Part shown: in pieces, positions 8,387 to 16,932 of the stretch
Position numbering within the stretch: position 1 is the first letter of the stretch
Layout of the letters: every line of letters begins with the position of its first letter
Assembly: GCF_001667585.1 (NCBI RefSeq)
Contig: NZ_LZJZ01000122.1
Location: 1 to 64,000, forward strand
DNA from: Mycobacterium sp. E2733
Lineage (GTDB): Bacteria; Actinomycetota; Actinomycetes; Mycobacteriales; Mycobacteriaceae
DNA: 64,000 bases
Direction of reading: 5' to 3'
Made by a program: the position numbers and the translations under genes
Notes under the pieces: generated by a model
What the model saw: the letters and a program-made list of their open reading frames with translations, nothing else
Told to the model about the DNA's origin: nothing
Databases searched by the model: none

Positions 8387-8578
8387 GTGAAGACGAACTC
8401 CGTATACGGCCGGGCCTTCTACACAGCGATGGCTGTGCTGTTCCTGGCCCTGTTCGTGATGAATGTGTGCACCCACGGCACGGCGCTGGGCCTGATCAGT
8501 ACCGGAGGCCTCGCCGTGGTGATGGGCTATCTCGCCTACCGAGCCTGGTTCGGCAAGCGTCAGATAAACCAGAAGTAG
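8387..8578 (+). CDS. Small two-helix membrane protein
   Basis: This 63-residue protein consists mainly of two hydrophobic segments, at about residues 12-30 and 33-53, with a charged C-terminus (FGKRQINQK). GTG 8387 is preceded by AGGGAGAA. It is 76 bp downstream of the WXG-like gene and reads in the same direction, so it may be a membrane partner or an immunity protein for that product. That role is a guess from position only. Confidence 0.68.
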   Translation: MKTNSVYGRAFYTAMAVLFLALFVMNVCTHGTALGLISTGGLAVVMGYLAYRAWFGKRQINQK

Positions 8579-8635
8579 GCGGGCCGTATTTGAATTCGGT
8601 CTTCCGCGAACGCGCGAACACGGGATAATCCCAGC

Positions 8636-8935
8636 ATGCGTTTCATCTATGTCGCCGCGGCGGCCGGCATGGCCATCGCTGTGCCGATGGGGGCGTCGCC
8701 GGCTTACGCCGAGACAGGCGTCAATGGTTACGTTCAATGCCTAGGAGGCGACGCGCAGCCCCCGCCGCCGGGGGTAAGCGCAGAAGAATGGTTTCCCAGC
8801 GTCCGTGTGATCGCGACGGATCTCGATTCGGGTGTGCCCTCTAACCAAGTAACGGCAAGATTAGTGGAAATGGGAGTCAAGCCGGCCGACGCCGTTAAAC
8901 GAGTGCAGTGCTTCATGGCCAACAGGCCACATTAG
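8636..8935 (+). CDS. Small secreted protein, uncharacterised
   Basis: This 99-residue protein has a signal peptide ending AYA-ET at about residue 25. The mature part has two cysteines, in YVQCLGG and RVQCFMA, and a helical segment with MGVKPADAVK. ATG 8636 is the only sensible start. A broken copy of its 3' half lies 6.5 kb away at 2295-2390, which shows that the gene has been duplicated and one copy has decayed. No named domain is recognised. Confidence 0.78.
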   Translation: MRFIYVAAAAGMAIAVPMGASPAYAETGVNGYVQCLGGDAQPPPPGVSAEEWFPSVRVIATDLDSGVPSNQVTARLVEMGVKPADAVKRVQCFMANRPH

Positions 8936-8988
8936 CGCCTCTTCCGAAATACGTTATGCACCAAAGCTTTCCGGCCAGGCTTTGCATT

Positions 8989-9489
8989 TCACACGCGCTC
9001 GGCCTTCATGTCCATGTCGATGGTGCCTTGGCACGCGCCGCTCAAGATGTCGGTGTGCATGATGCCGTTAAGCGACCCATCGGGCTGCGGCGTGTAGCGC
9101 ACAGTGGCCCGCGCCGGATTCCATTGGATCGTGGTGTCGGGCATCATGCAGTCCCATTGAAAATCGTTGGTTTGCGACCAGGCGGTTCCATCCCACGTGA
9201 ACTGAACCGGCTGCGGAACCGTCGGGTTGGTTGGCGGCGGGCCACTGACGATCGTGGCGACGCACTTTCCGTTCGTACAGCTCGAGCGGAACCCGTAGGT
9301 CTCGGTGTGCTGCCCCTCGGGGTCGCCGACCGCCATGCTGGTCCCCGCCTTCGGCCCGACCATGAACGTGATCGCGTACTGGCCGTTCCAGGACGGGTTG
9401 TCGGCGAGAGCGGTCGGGCAAAGCGACAGGGCAAGCGGTAGCGACGCGGCGCAGATACCGACGAAGGTCTTCAACCGGTGCGAGGCCAT
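8989..9489 (-). CDS. Secreted protein, uncharacterised
   Basis: This 166-residue exported protein has a signal peptide ending in ALA-DN (residues 1 to about 30). The mature domain has four cysteines (SSCTNGKC, QWDC, GACQG) and a conserved-looking WDG-x-AW segment after a Pro-rich turn. ATG 9489 is chosen because GGAGGAGA lies just upstream; longer frames are out of keeping with a signal peptide. I believe it belongs to a mycobacterial exported family, but I cannot name it and no function is known. Confidence 0.8.
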   Translation of the reverse strand: MASHRLKTFVGICAASLPLALSLCPTALADNPSWNGQYAITFMVGPKAGTSMAVGDPEGQHTETYGFRSSCTNGKCVATIVSGPPPTNPTVPQPVQFTWDGTAWSQTNDFQWDCMMPDTTIQWNPARATVRYTPQPDGSLNGIMHTDILSGACQGTIDMDMKAERV

Positions 9490-9589
9490 CGTTTCTCCTC
9501 CGAGTCCGGGACCATTCCCCCAATGGTCGTACCCCGAGCTAGCGGCGACAAGCTTTTGGCCGATTGCCTCGGCGACGTTGATCCTCGGC

Positions 9590-9781
9590 TCACCAACCCC
9601 ACTCGTCAGGATGCAGGACATCCACGGTGAGATCGTTGTCGGCCGGGGCTTTGGTCCCGTAGGAGAAGGTGAGCAGGGTGCGGCCGTCGTCGAGGGGTTC
9701 GGTCGCTACAACGGTGGCGTGCCCGATCTTCATGCGGATCTTGTCTCCGGGCTCCAATTCGTCAACACGTTTCAGGGGCAC
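9590..9781 (-). CDS. Small conserved-looking cytoplasmic protein
   Basis: This 63-residue protein is predicted as compact beta structure: DELEPGDKIRMKIGHATVV, a turn with DDGRTLLTFSYG, and a DLTVDVLHPDEWGW tail. It looks like a small SH3-like or Hedgehog/intein-type beta fold, but no family is recognised. GTG 9781 follows GAGGGG by six bases. The frame stays open further upstream, but that extension is Arg/Gly/Pro-rich shadow sequence. Coding is supported by the shift from low-complexity to ordinary composition at this start. Confidence 0.55.
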   Translation of the reverse strand: MPLKRVDELEPGDKIRMKIGHATVVATEPLDDGRTLLTFSYGTKAPADNDLTVDVLHPDEWGW

Positions 9782-9987
9782 GCTCAACCCCTCAGCAGCA
9801 GTAAGACTGGAGATCCTGCGGATACCGTCGTCATCACCGCCATCCTCCCACGGCCCGCAAGGCGCCCACCGGCGTTGCGGGCAGATTTGCGCAGGCGTCC
9901 GTTGCGGTCGTCCGGGCGCACAAAAACCTTGCGCAGCTAAGGAGATTGGAAAGGCCTTACCTCTTAGGTGTGCCCGGCCCGCTCTGC

Positions 9988-11256
9988 TCAGTTCTCCACC
10001 AGGTCGGGGATGGGCTCGGCGTCCGTCAGCCAGTGGCGTCCGGCCCGGCGGGCCGCCGCCCACTTGGGGATGCTGACCGCATCGTCCTGACCCAAGTCCT
10101 GAGGGGTCGGGCCGATGCGCTCGGCCAGCCCGGCGAGGGCGCCCAGATCGAAGTTGTATATCTCGGCCGCCGCCAGGCCCAGCATCTGGCGGGTCTCCGC
10201 GATCGGGATGTCCCAGAAGGAGCGCTGCAGCCATTTGCGGGTGTGCGGCCAGGTTCCCTCCGGATGGGGGAAGTCGTTGCCCCACAACAGGTTCGACACA
10301 CCGATCTCGTAGCGCCGCGCCAGCTCCCTGCGTTCGGTGGTGGTGGCCCCGATAAAACAGTTGCGATCGAAGTAGGCCGAGGGCGGCATCGTCAGGTCGC
10401 CCTCCATCTGATGGCTCATCTTCTTGGCCGAGTGTTCACGCAGATACCGCGTGTCCATCAGCCAGAGCAGATCGTTGGCCCAGAACGCACCGCACTCAGT
10501 GACGCCCCATCGCAAATGTGGGAAGCGTTCGAACACACCCGACCACAACGCGAACCACAGGGGCCGGGCTCCCCACCACCGCACCTCGGTGACGTAGATG
10601 CCCAGGTGGCCGCCGTACTCCTCCTGCGGGGCGGGACCGGAGTGGGTGTGTACCGGCATCTGCAGGTCCTGGCAGGCCGCCCAGACCTTGTCGTAGCGGC
10701 GGTCGTGGTAGGGCGGGTAACCGACCCAACGCGCCGGGATCAGGATCCCGCCCCGCAGTCCGGACTCGGCCGCCCTTGTGATCTCGGCTACCGCCGCGTC
10801 GACGTCCGCCAGTATCGGCACGACCGCTACCCCGGCGCGCCGTTCGGGGCTGTGGCTGCACAGCTCGGCCAACCAGCGGTTGTGGGCCCGCGCCCCCGCC
10901 ATCGCGCGCCCCGGGTCCAGGTCGCCCGACTGGCCCAGGCCGGCCCCGAACGGAGCCCCGGCCACCCCGGTCACCGCGTCGGCGTCGGGGAAGATCACCT
11001 CGCCGACCACGCCGTCGCCGTCGAGCTCCTTGTCGCGCAGGGCGACATCCCATCCGCCGGCGATGCCCTCGCCATTCTCGGAGAACCACTCTTGCGCGAA
11101 CTGTTCGTCGATGAATCCGCCGGCCTGCGAAGCGGCGATCTTCTCGGCCAGGTAGGCCTCGAAGTCCTCGCGGTATTCGGGGTCGACGTATTCGCGGTAT
11201 CGCTCGGTTGGGAGCTCGGCGTGAGTGTCTGCGGAAATGATGATGTAGGAATCCAC
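9988..11256 (-). CDS. Amidohydrolase-2 family metal-dependent hydrolase or decarboxylase
   Basis: This 422-residue TIM-barrel enzyme belongs to the amidohydrolase-2 family, which includes 2-amino-3-carboxymuconate semialdehyde and gamma-resorcylate decarboxylases. Visible metal-site motifs are SADTHAE at the N-terminus, the HTHSG strand, TECGAFW, and WGNDFPHPEG near the C-terminus. GTG 11256 has a GAAAGGAC ribosome binding site. It lies 14 bp after a paralogue that shares all these motifs, at the end of a four-gene operon with an SDR and an acetoacetate-decarboxylase-like protein. A role in breaking down an aromatic or cyclic acid is inferred from neighbours; the substrate is unknown. Confidence 0.88.
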   Translation of the reverse strand: MDSYIIISADTHAELPTERYREYVDPEYREDFEAYLAEKIAASQAGGFIDEQFAQEWFSENGEGIAGGWDVALRDKELDGDGVVGEVIFPDADAVTGVAGAPFGAGLGQSGDLDPGRAMAGARAHNRWLAELCSHSPERRAGVAVVPILADVDAAVAEITRAAESGLRGGILIPARWVGYPPYHDRRYDKVWAACQDLQMPVHTHSGPAPQEEYGGHLGIYVTEVRWWGARPLWFALWSGVFERFPHLRWGVTECGAFWANDLLWLMDTRYLREHSAKKMSHQMEGDLTMPPSAYFDRNCFIGATTTERRELARRYEIGVSNLLWGNDFPHPEGTWPHTRKWLQRSFWDIPIAETRQMLGLAAAEIYNFDLGALAGLAERIGPTPQDLGQDDAVSIPKWAAARRAGRHWLTDAEPIPDLVEN

Positions 11257-11270
11257 GGTGCGTCCTTTCG

Positions 11271-12485
11271 CTACCAGGTGCGGATCGGGTCGGGTTCGAA
11301 GACGGTGCTGCTCGCGTCGGCAGGCACGGCGGCCAGGGGCTCGGCAACCTCGGCCACGGTCGGGCCGATTCGGCTGACCAGGGGTGCAAGGGCGTCGAGG
11401 TCGAAGCCGTAGACGGCCGCCGCAGTCCGGCCGACCACGTCGGCCACCTCGTCGGCCGGTACGCAGGAGAAGGTGTGCCGCAAGGCCTCCCGGGTGTAGG
11501 GCGCGGTGCCCTCCAGGTGCGGGTAGTCGCTTCCCCACATGATCTTCTCGACGCCGATCCGGTGCCGCTCGGCGCACTCGACGGGCCGCATGAAACTGGC
11601 GCCGACGTAACACTGGCGGGTCCAGTACTCGCTGGGCTTAAGGGCGAGCGAGCCGGCGGTGGGCCCGGCGAAACGGGCGATCGCCGAGCCCGCCCGCCCG
11701 TACCGGGCCGCCGCCACGTCGAGCGAGTCGAGGGTTGCCGGTATCCACCCGGCGCCCTGCTCGGTGAAGACCACGGTGAGGTCCGGATGGCGGTCCAGCG
11801 CGCCGCTGAAGATCAGGTGCCACAGCGCCCGGTGCGCAAACCAATGTGTCTCGTACACCCACACCGCAAACGAGCTGCCCCATCCGTCTGTGGGGTTGGG
11901 TCCGGCGTTGCCGCCGTGGTGATTGACCACGACGCCCGCGTCGTCGCACGCGGCCCAGAGCGGCTCCCAGTGCTCGGCGTAGAGCTGGGGGATGCCGCTG
12001 CCCGGAGGAATCCCGGGCAGCAGCACACCGCCGCGCAGACCCAACTTTGCGATCTGGGCGATCTCGGCGACGGCTTCGTCGAGGTCCCCGAGCAGGATCT
12101 GGCCCACCCCGGCGCGCCGCTCAGGCGACAACGAGCAGAAGTCGGCCAGCCAGCGATTGTGCGCACGCAGGCCCGCCCAGCGCAGCTCGAGCTCCGGGCC
12201 GTTAACTGGTTGGGGGGCGGCCAGACTCGCCTGAGGAAAGAACGGTGGCACGGTATTGGGGTAGATGACCTCCCCCGCGATGCCTTCGGCATCCAGCTCC
12301 GAGTTGCGCCGAGCGCTGTTCCAGTTGCGCTCGGCGTCGGCTTCGGTGAGGTCGCCGAACGGGTTGACGTATGTCTTTGCCCAGCTGTCGAATTCGTCCC
12401 GGTAGTGCGGATCCAGGTAGTCGCGGTAGTCGAGCAAATCGGCGCCGGCGTGGCAGTCGGCCGAAATGACCGTGTACCGGTCCAT
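11271..12485 (-). CDS. Amidohydrolase-2 family metal-dependent hydrolase or decarboxylase
   Basis: This 404-residue TIM-barrel enzyme is a paralogue of the next gene in the operon. Metal and active-site motifs are SADCHAG, NHHGGNAG, FTEQGAGW and WGSDYPHLEG. It differs from its neighbour in several loops, so the pair may have split substrates or form a heteromeric enzyme. It begins at ATG 12485, four bases after the stop of the acetoacetate-decarboxylase-like gene. Family assignment is secure and the reaction is open. Confidence 0.88.
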   Translation of the reverse strand: MDRYTVISADCHAGADLLDYRDYLDPHYRDEFDSWAKTYVNPFGDLTEADAERNWNSARRNSELDAEGIAGEVIYPNTVPPFFPQASLAAPQPVNGPELELRWAGLRAHNRWLADFCSLSPERRAGVGQILLGDLDEAVAEIAQIAKLGLRGGVLLPGIPPGSGIPQLYAEHWEPLWAACDDAGVVVNHHGGNAGPNPTDGWGSSFAVWVYETHWFAHRALWHLIFSGALDRHPDLTVVFTEQGAGWIPATLDSLDVAAARYGRAGSAIARFAGPTAGSLALKPSEYWTRQCYVGASFMRPVECAERHRIGVEKIMWGSDYPHLEGTAPYTREALRHTFSCVPADEVADVVGRTAAAVYGFDLDALAPLVSRIGPTVAEVAEPLAAVPADASSTVFEPDPIRTW

Positions 12486-12489
12486 GGCG

Positions 12490-13305
12490 CTAGGCCCGTG
12501 CCGGCTCGGGCCTGGAGGCGGCGAGCAGCGCTGCGTCCTTATGGGGGTCGTCGTAGCGCTGGTGCACGTACGGCAGCAGCCACTCCTGCGGCACCCGCTC
12601 CGCGATCCGCCCCACCTGGATGGTGCGCCGGCGGCACCAGGTGATCGACCGGATTTCGCGAATCACGATGTCGGCCACCGGGTCCAGCGGCGACTCGCCC
12701 AACTCGACGGTGCCGTCGATGTTTTCCAGCAGTTCGTAGTGCCGGTGGTATTCGCCGTAGACCAGGTGAGGGTCGGTGATGCCGCTGCCGTCGGGGGCGC
12801 GCAGGAACTTGAAGTAGAACTCGGTGTTCACCTGGTCGGGTGGCAACTCCGCCGGGCCAGTGATTTGCCCCTGCACGATGATGAGCCGATAGCCCAGCCG
12901 GTCGACGCTGGCGGCGACGCGATCACCGTCGCGCTCCACCTCGATGTGGGCCAGTTTCTTTGGCTCACCGAATGTTTCGCGCCCGCCCGTGACCGACTGC
13001 TCGGTGGACTGGGGCATGAAGAGGGGATAGTCGCCCTCGAGGTCGCCGTGGCGGGCAGTCACCGAGAACACCGCCGACCCGAACGGCGCCATGCCCTCGA
13101 TCCGGACCCGCTGCAGCTGGATTCGCACCACGGGTTCGGCCGCCGGCGCCAGCGGCCTGGGCAGCACGGCGGCGATGATTTCCGGATCGGTGAGGTAGGT
13201 GATGGTCACCGCCTCGGTGGCGATGGGCGCCTTGGTGGCGTCGATCTCATGGTCGACTTGCGCCTCGGGCGGGCGAGGGCCGTAGCGAATCACATTGCTA
13301 ATCAA
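12490..13305 (-). CDS. Acetoacetate decarboxylase family protein
   Basis: This 271-residue protein belongs to the acetoacetate decarboxylase (ADC) superfamily. The segment GGRETFGEPKKLA contains the Lys pair in which the Schiff-base lysine of ADC lies, and the following YR-x-I and FYFKF strands match the ADC beta-cone. Family members decarboxylate beta-keto acids or act as aldolase-dehydratases. The start overlaps the stop of the upstream SDR by four bases, so the two are translationally coupled. A beta-keto-acid product of that SDR would be a natural substrate; this is inference. Confidence 0.88.
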   Translation of the reverse strand: MISNVIRYGPRPPEAQVDHEIDATKAPIATEAVTITYLTDPEIIAAVLPRPLAPAAEPVVRIQLQRVRIEGMAPFGSAVFSVTARHGDLEGDYPLFMPQSTEQSVTGGRETFGEPKKLAHIEVERDGDRVAASVDRLGYRLIIVQGQITGPAELPPDQVNTEFYFKFLRAPDGSGITDPHLVYGEYHRHYELLENIDGTVELGESPLDPVADIVIREIRSITWCRRRTIQVGRIAERVPQEWLLPYVHQRYDDPHKDAALLAASRPEPARA

Positions 13306-14231
13306 AATTTTTCTCCTTCGGTTTGTGACGCATGCGTGCCGAGGACGTCGACCAGGTAGTCGGGAGCGCCGCGATTCAGGATCGATGCCGCCTTGCTGCT
13401 GACGACCTGATCGGCCGGTGTGGGCGGACCCATCATCCAGAAGCGGTCCGCCAAAATTCCGTCCAGCACTTGATCAGCGACCGTCTCGAGCGGGGTGAAT
13501 TCGACATGTACGCCGGCGGTTTCGAAGCGGGCCACAACCCTGTCCAGGGTCTGCTCGGGCGTGCGGCGTTCCTGCGTCGCGGCGTAGCGCTCCGGGCGGT
13601 GCCGCCACGACTCCCAGATGCCGGTGTTCAGAAAGCCGCCCGGGAAGAGGACGTGCGCCCGGACCCGCGTCCCCGTCATCCCGAGGTGCGTGTAGAGGCT
13701 CTCGGTCAGACAGAGCACGGCGGCCTTGGTCATGGGGTAGACCGCCGTGGCCGGCCCGCCCATGGCCCCCCGCGCGATCGGCGCGAACCCGCCGTTGCCC
13801 GAGCAGGTGTTCACCACGTGGCCTTCGCCCTGCTCGAGCAGGATCGGCACGAACGCCTTGATGCCATGGATGACGCCCAGCACGTTGACGTCGATCCCCC
13901 ACCGCCAATCGGCCAGGTCGTGCTCCCACATGTAGCCCTCGGAGACCCCGCCAGTGCCGGCGTTGTTGCACACCACGTGCACCGCGCCGAAGCGAGAAAC
14001 CGTCTCCTTGGCCAGCGACTCAACCGAGGAATAGTCGGTGACGTCGGTGACCACCCCAGCCACCTCGATGCCGTCGTCCGCGAGCGCCCGGGTCGCCTCA
14101 TCCAACGGTTCGGCGAGGACGTCGGCAAGGACCACCTTCATGCCCTCTTGGCCGAAACGCCTGCCCATCGCCCGGCCGATGCCCCCGGCTCCACCGGTTA
14201 TGACGGCCACCTTGCCCCGAAGGTCCTTCAT
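13302..14231 (-). CDS. SDR family oxidoreductase, first gene of the catabolic operon
   Basis: This 309-residue short-chain dehydrogenase has the NAD(P) motif TGGAGGIG, NNAG in CNNAGTGG, and the catalytic Tyr and Lys in YPMTK. The C-terminus is longer than in the smallest classical SDRs. ATG 14231 is preferred; longer frames run into the divergent regulator. It heads the operon SDR, ADC-like, amidohydrolase, amidohydrolase, and is divergent from the iclR gene with only 48 bp between the starts. Confidence 0.9.
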   Translation of the reverse strand: MKDLRGKVAVITGGAGGIGRAMGRRFGQEGMKVVLADVLAEPLDEATRALADDGIEVAGVVTDVTDYSSVESLAKETVSRFGAVHVVCNNAGTGGVSEGYMWEHDLADWRWGIDVNVLGVIHGIKAFVPILLEQGEGHVVNTCSGNGGFAPIARGAMGGPATAVYPMTKAAVLCLTESLYTHLGMTGTRVRAHVLFPGGFLNTGIWESWRHRPERYAATQERRTPEQTLDRVVARFETAGVHVEFTPLETVADQVLDGILADRFWMMGPPTPADQVVSSKAASILNRGAPDYLVDVLGTHASQTEGEKF

Positions 14232-14271
14232 TGTGGCGATCGTCACATAGGCGCTTATAACATCGCAAGCA

Positions 14272-14286
14272 GTCGCATTATGCGAC
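14272..14286. promoter_or_regulatory. Perfect palindrome at the iclR start, probable IclR operator
   Basis: The inverted repeat GTCGCAT-T-ATGCGAC lies in the short region between the divergent SDR and iclR starts and covers the ATG at 14280. IclR-type regulators bind palindromes of about this length and commonly control both the adjacent operon and themselves. Binding here would block both promoters. Confidence 0.55.
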
Positions 14287-15206
14287 CATTGCAACCCATG
14301 GCTCCGCGTCCCTCCCCGCAGACCGAGCGGGTGGTGAAGCTGTTCGAGCAGCTGGCGGGCGACGGGAACCGAGGGATGACATTGGCCGAGGTGTCGCGCC
14401 ACTTGAGCGTCCATAAGGCCAGCTGCCACTCGATGCTGTCCGAATTGCTCCGAGCCGGGTGGCTACTACGCGACCCGGTTCGCAAGACCTACCATCTCGG
14501 TCCCGCCCTGGTCCGCCTCGGCCGGGAGGCGGCGGGCCGCTATCCGGCCCTGGTGTTGGCCCGCTCCGCGATGGCCGAGCTGTCGGCCGCGACCGGCGCC
14601 CACTGCGTTGCCTTCTCGGTGAGCGATGACTACTCGACCGTCGTCGATCAGGTCCGAAGCCGTCACGGCGGCGGTCATCCGATGCCCATCGGCACCCAGT
14701 TCCCCCACCGCCCGCCGTACGGGGCGTCGACGGTTGCCTGGGCCGGGCCGGGTGCTCGAGAGCGCTGGCTGGCCGCCCTGCCCGAGGACGTACGCGATCG
14801 GTATCGCCAGGCCATCACCGCCGCCCGGCGGCGCGGCTACGCCGTCGGTCTGCACCTCCTACCCGATCTGCGTTTGCAGGAGCTGGCGTTGATCGTGCGG
14901 AGCGCCGAGGCCCGTTCCACCCGGCTGAGCCAGCTGGCGCAGGCATTGACCGACGAACTGATCCACCAGGAGGAGTGGTTCCCGATCAGCCTCGACCCGG
15001 ACCGCACCTACGAGGTGAGCCACATCGACTCCCCGATCCTGGAGTCCGGGTCCGGCATCGCGCTAATGCTCAGCCTGGTCCCTAGCGCCGAGCCGATGAG
15101 CGGCGAGGCGGTCACCCGGATGGGGGCGCGGCTCGCTTCTGTGACCCGCGACCTGAGCGCCGCATTGGCCGACAAACCCCACCTCCTGGCGGGCCAAATC
15201 GGTTGA
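14280..15206 (+). CDS. IclR family transcriptional regulator
   Basis: This 308-residue regulator has an N-terminal winged helix-turn-helix (about residues 10-80; TLAEVSRHLSVHKASCHSML is the recognition region) and a C-terminal IclR effector domain (about 90-250). It should bind the palindrome at its own start and control the divergent catabolic operon in response to a substrate. Two starts are possible: ATG 14280, inside the operator and compatible with leaderless translation, or ATG 14298. Neither has a clear ribosome binding site. The C-terminal 50 residues go beyond the usual IclR length of about 260. Confidence 0.88.
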   Translation: MRPLQPMAPRPSPQTERVVKLFEQLAGDGNRGMTLAEVSRHLSVHKASCHSMLSELLRAGWLLRDPVRKTYHLGPALVRLGREAAGRYPALVLARSAMAELSAATGAHCVAFSVSDDYSTVVDQVRSRHGGGHPMPIGTQFPHRPPYGASTVAWAGPGARERWLAALPEDVRDRYRQAITAARRRGYAVGLHLLPDLRLQELALIVRSAEARSTRLSQLAQALTDELIHQEEWFPISLDPDRTYEVSHIDSPILESGSGIALMLSLVPSAEPMSGEAVTRMGARLASVTRDLSAALADKPHLLAGQIG

Positions 15207-15228
15207 GAGGCAACGGCTCTAGCTGCAC

Positions 15229-15582
<354 letters not shown>

Positions 15583-15687
15583 TTCGATGCCGCCTTCCGA
15601 CTAGTGACTTGATCGCACAACCGACGCGTCCCGACGCGCTATTGCGTTGTTTACCCACTTGCGGCGGCCGCGCCTCATTCGTCGGGT

Positions 15688-15918
15688 TTACGGTGCGATC
15701 GGCCGCTTGAAGAAGCATGCGACGGAGAAGGCTCCGCGGTGGTCGGCGTCGAGTCCGACCATCTCCCACCCCAGCCGCCCCAACTCGTCCGCCCTCAACT
15801 TCATCTCGTCCATGGCGGTGTCGCCCTCCCGGTAATCCCACGTGTATTCCCACTGCTGCGGATACCACTTGCCGTCGGAGGCCAGCCACCAGCCCGGGCC
15901 CGGCGAAGGATTGTTCAT
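15688..15918 (-). CDS. Small DUF2510/DUF4177-like protein
   Basis: This 76-residue protein combines two short modules. Residues 7-20 (PGPGWWLASDGKWYP) resemble the tryptophan-rich DUF2510 motif common in actinobacterial proteins. Residues 22-74 (QWEYTWDYREGD to LGRLGWEMVGLDADH and ACFFKRP) fit the DUF4177 beta-alpha-beta fold. Neither has a known biochemical role. DUF2510 usually sits at the N-terminus of membrane or exported proteins, so this stand-alone soluble form is slightly unusual. Confidence 0.75.
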   Translation of the reverse strand: MNNPSPGPGWWLASDGKWYPQQWEYTWDYREGDTAMDEMKLRADELGRLGWEMVGLDADHRGAFSVACFFKRPIAP

Positions 15919-15997
15919 ATGGTCGTAAGTACCACAGGCTTCGGCGGCTCCGGAACTGGTCTCGAGTCCGAATGGCGCTGCGCCGCGGCCTCGGCAA

Positions 15998-16738
15998 CTA
16001 CGGGGCGTACGCCCAACCGAGAAAGAGGTTTTGCGAATCGTAGGGGCTGCGCCTTATTTCGCGAATGTGCGGCGGCGTGAAGTAGTTGGCGGTGAGGTAC
16101 TGGCCGTTGCCCTCGCTGAGCATGACGTGTCCGGTGCCGTGATCGAATCCCGGATTGCTCGTGAAGACGAGGGCCCCCTCCGGAATGTTGTCCGCGTACG
16201 TGTGGACCTGCCCTTTCCTGTTGAAGTCATTGAACGCATCCATCGCCGACGGATATCTGAACGCGTGGTTGTAGGCCTGCTCGACAAATGCCTCGCACTG
16301 GACCGTGTTATTGGGGTCGGCCGCCATTTGGTCGCGAGCCCACGCCATAGCATGGGCCACCTTGTCTTGACCGCCCGCTGAAGCGGGCGCTCCCCCGCCG
16401 CCGCAGTCCGGACCAAGCGCGTCGAGTGTGCGGGTGTCGATGTCGACGTCGGCAACGTAATGGCCGTCGGTTGTCTTGTACCAGAGGCTGTCCCAGCCTC
16501 CGTTGGCGATCTGGTAGCTGAAAAAGCCTCTCACCGGGTCGCCCGCGGCGTGGCACACGAGGGTCAGGACCTGGCCGGCGCTATAAACGCCTTCTTGACC
16601 CGCCTTCAAGTTCGGGCCGTTCATGCGATTGGTGGTCTGGGCTTTCACGGTCGCAGTCGTCTCTGCGTGAGCCGGCGCGGCGATCGGTAGACCTAACGCA
16701 AAAACGGCTGCCGTCGCGGCCGCGATTGCTGCTTTCAT
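15998..16738 (-). CDS. Secreted SH3b plus NlpC/CHAP-like cysteine hydrolase
   Basis: This 246-residue exported protein has a signal peptide ending AHA-ET (about residue 25). Residues 28-105 look like a bacterial SH3 domain for wall binding (NLKAGQEGVYSAGQ and DGHYVADVDIDTRT). A Gly-rich linker leads to a papain-like amidase domain with Cys148 (VQCEAFVEQAY) and His204 (GTGHVMLSEG), the spacing expected of NlpC/P60 or CHAP peptidoglycan hydrolases. It should cut peptide bonds in cell-wall peptidoglycan. The third catalytic residue cannot be fixed. ATG 16738 gives the clean signal peptide. Confidence 0.75.
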   Translation of the reverse strand: MKAAIAAATAAVFALGLPIAAPAHAETTATVKAQTTNRMNGPNLKAGQEGVYSAGQVLTLVCHAAGDPVRGFFSYQIANGGWDSLWYKTTDGHYVADVDIDTRTLDALGPDCGGGGAPASAGGQDKVAHAMAWARDQMAADPNNTVQCEAFVEQAYNHAFRYPSAMDAFNDFNRKGQVHTYADNIPEGALVFTSNPGFDHGTGHVMLSEGNGQYLTANYFTPPHIREIRRSPYDSQNLFLGWAYAP

Positions 16739-16932
16739 CGCTCGGTCTTTCTGCCACGTCCCTATGAAATTGATCGGGACGCTACACCAGCAGCAATCGT
16801 TATGTCTTTGAAATGATCGCAAGAAATCCGCGCGCAATTCCTTAAGGAAACTCGCGGTCATCAGTGGTGGCAGCGAACGTTACAGCCGGCAAACTGGCCG
16901 TCCCTGGATAAAAGCGGTTCGAGGCCGGCTAG

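Noticed and set aside
13332..14279. Long N-terminal extension of the IclR gene through the SDR region
   Set aside because: It overlaps the divergent SDR completely and is low-complexity; the IclR domain starts after 14280.
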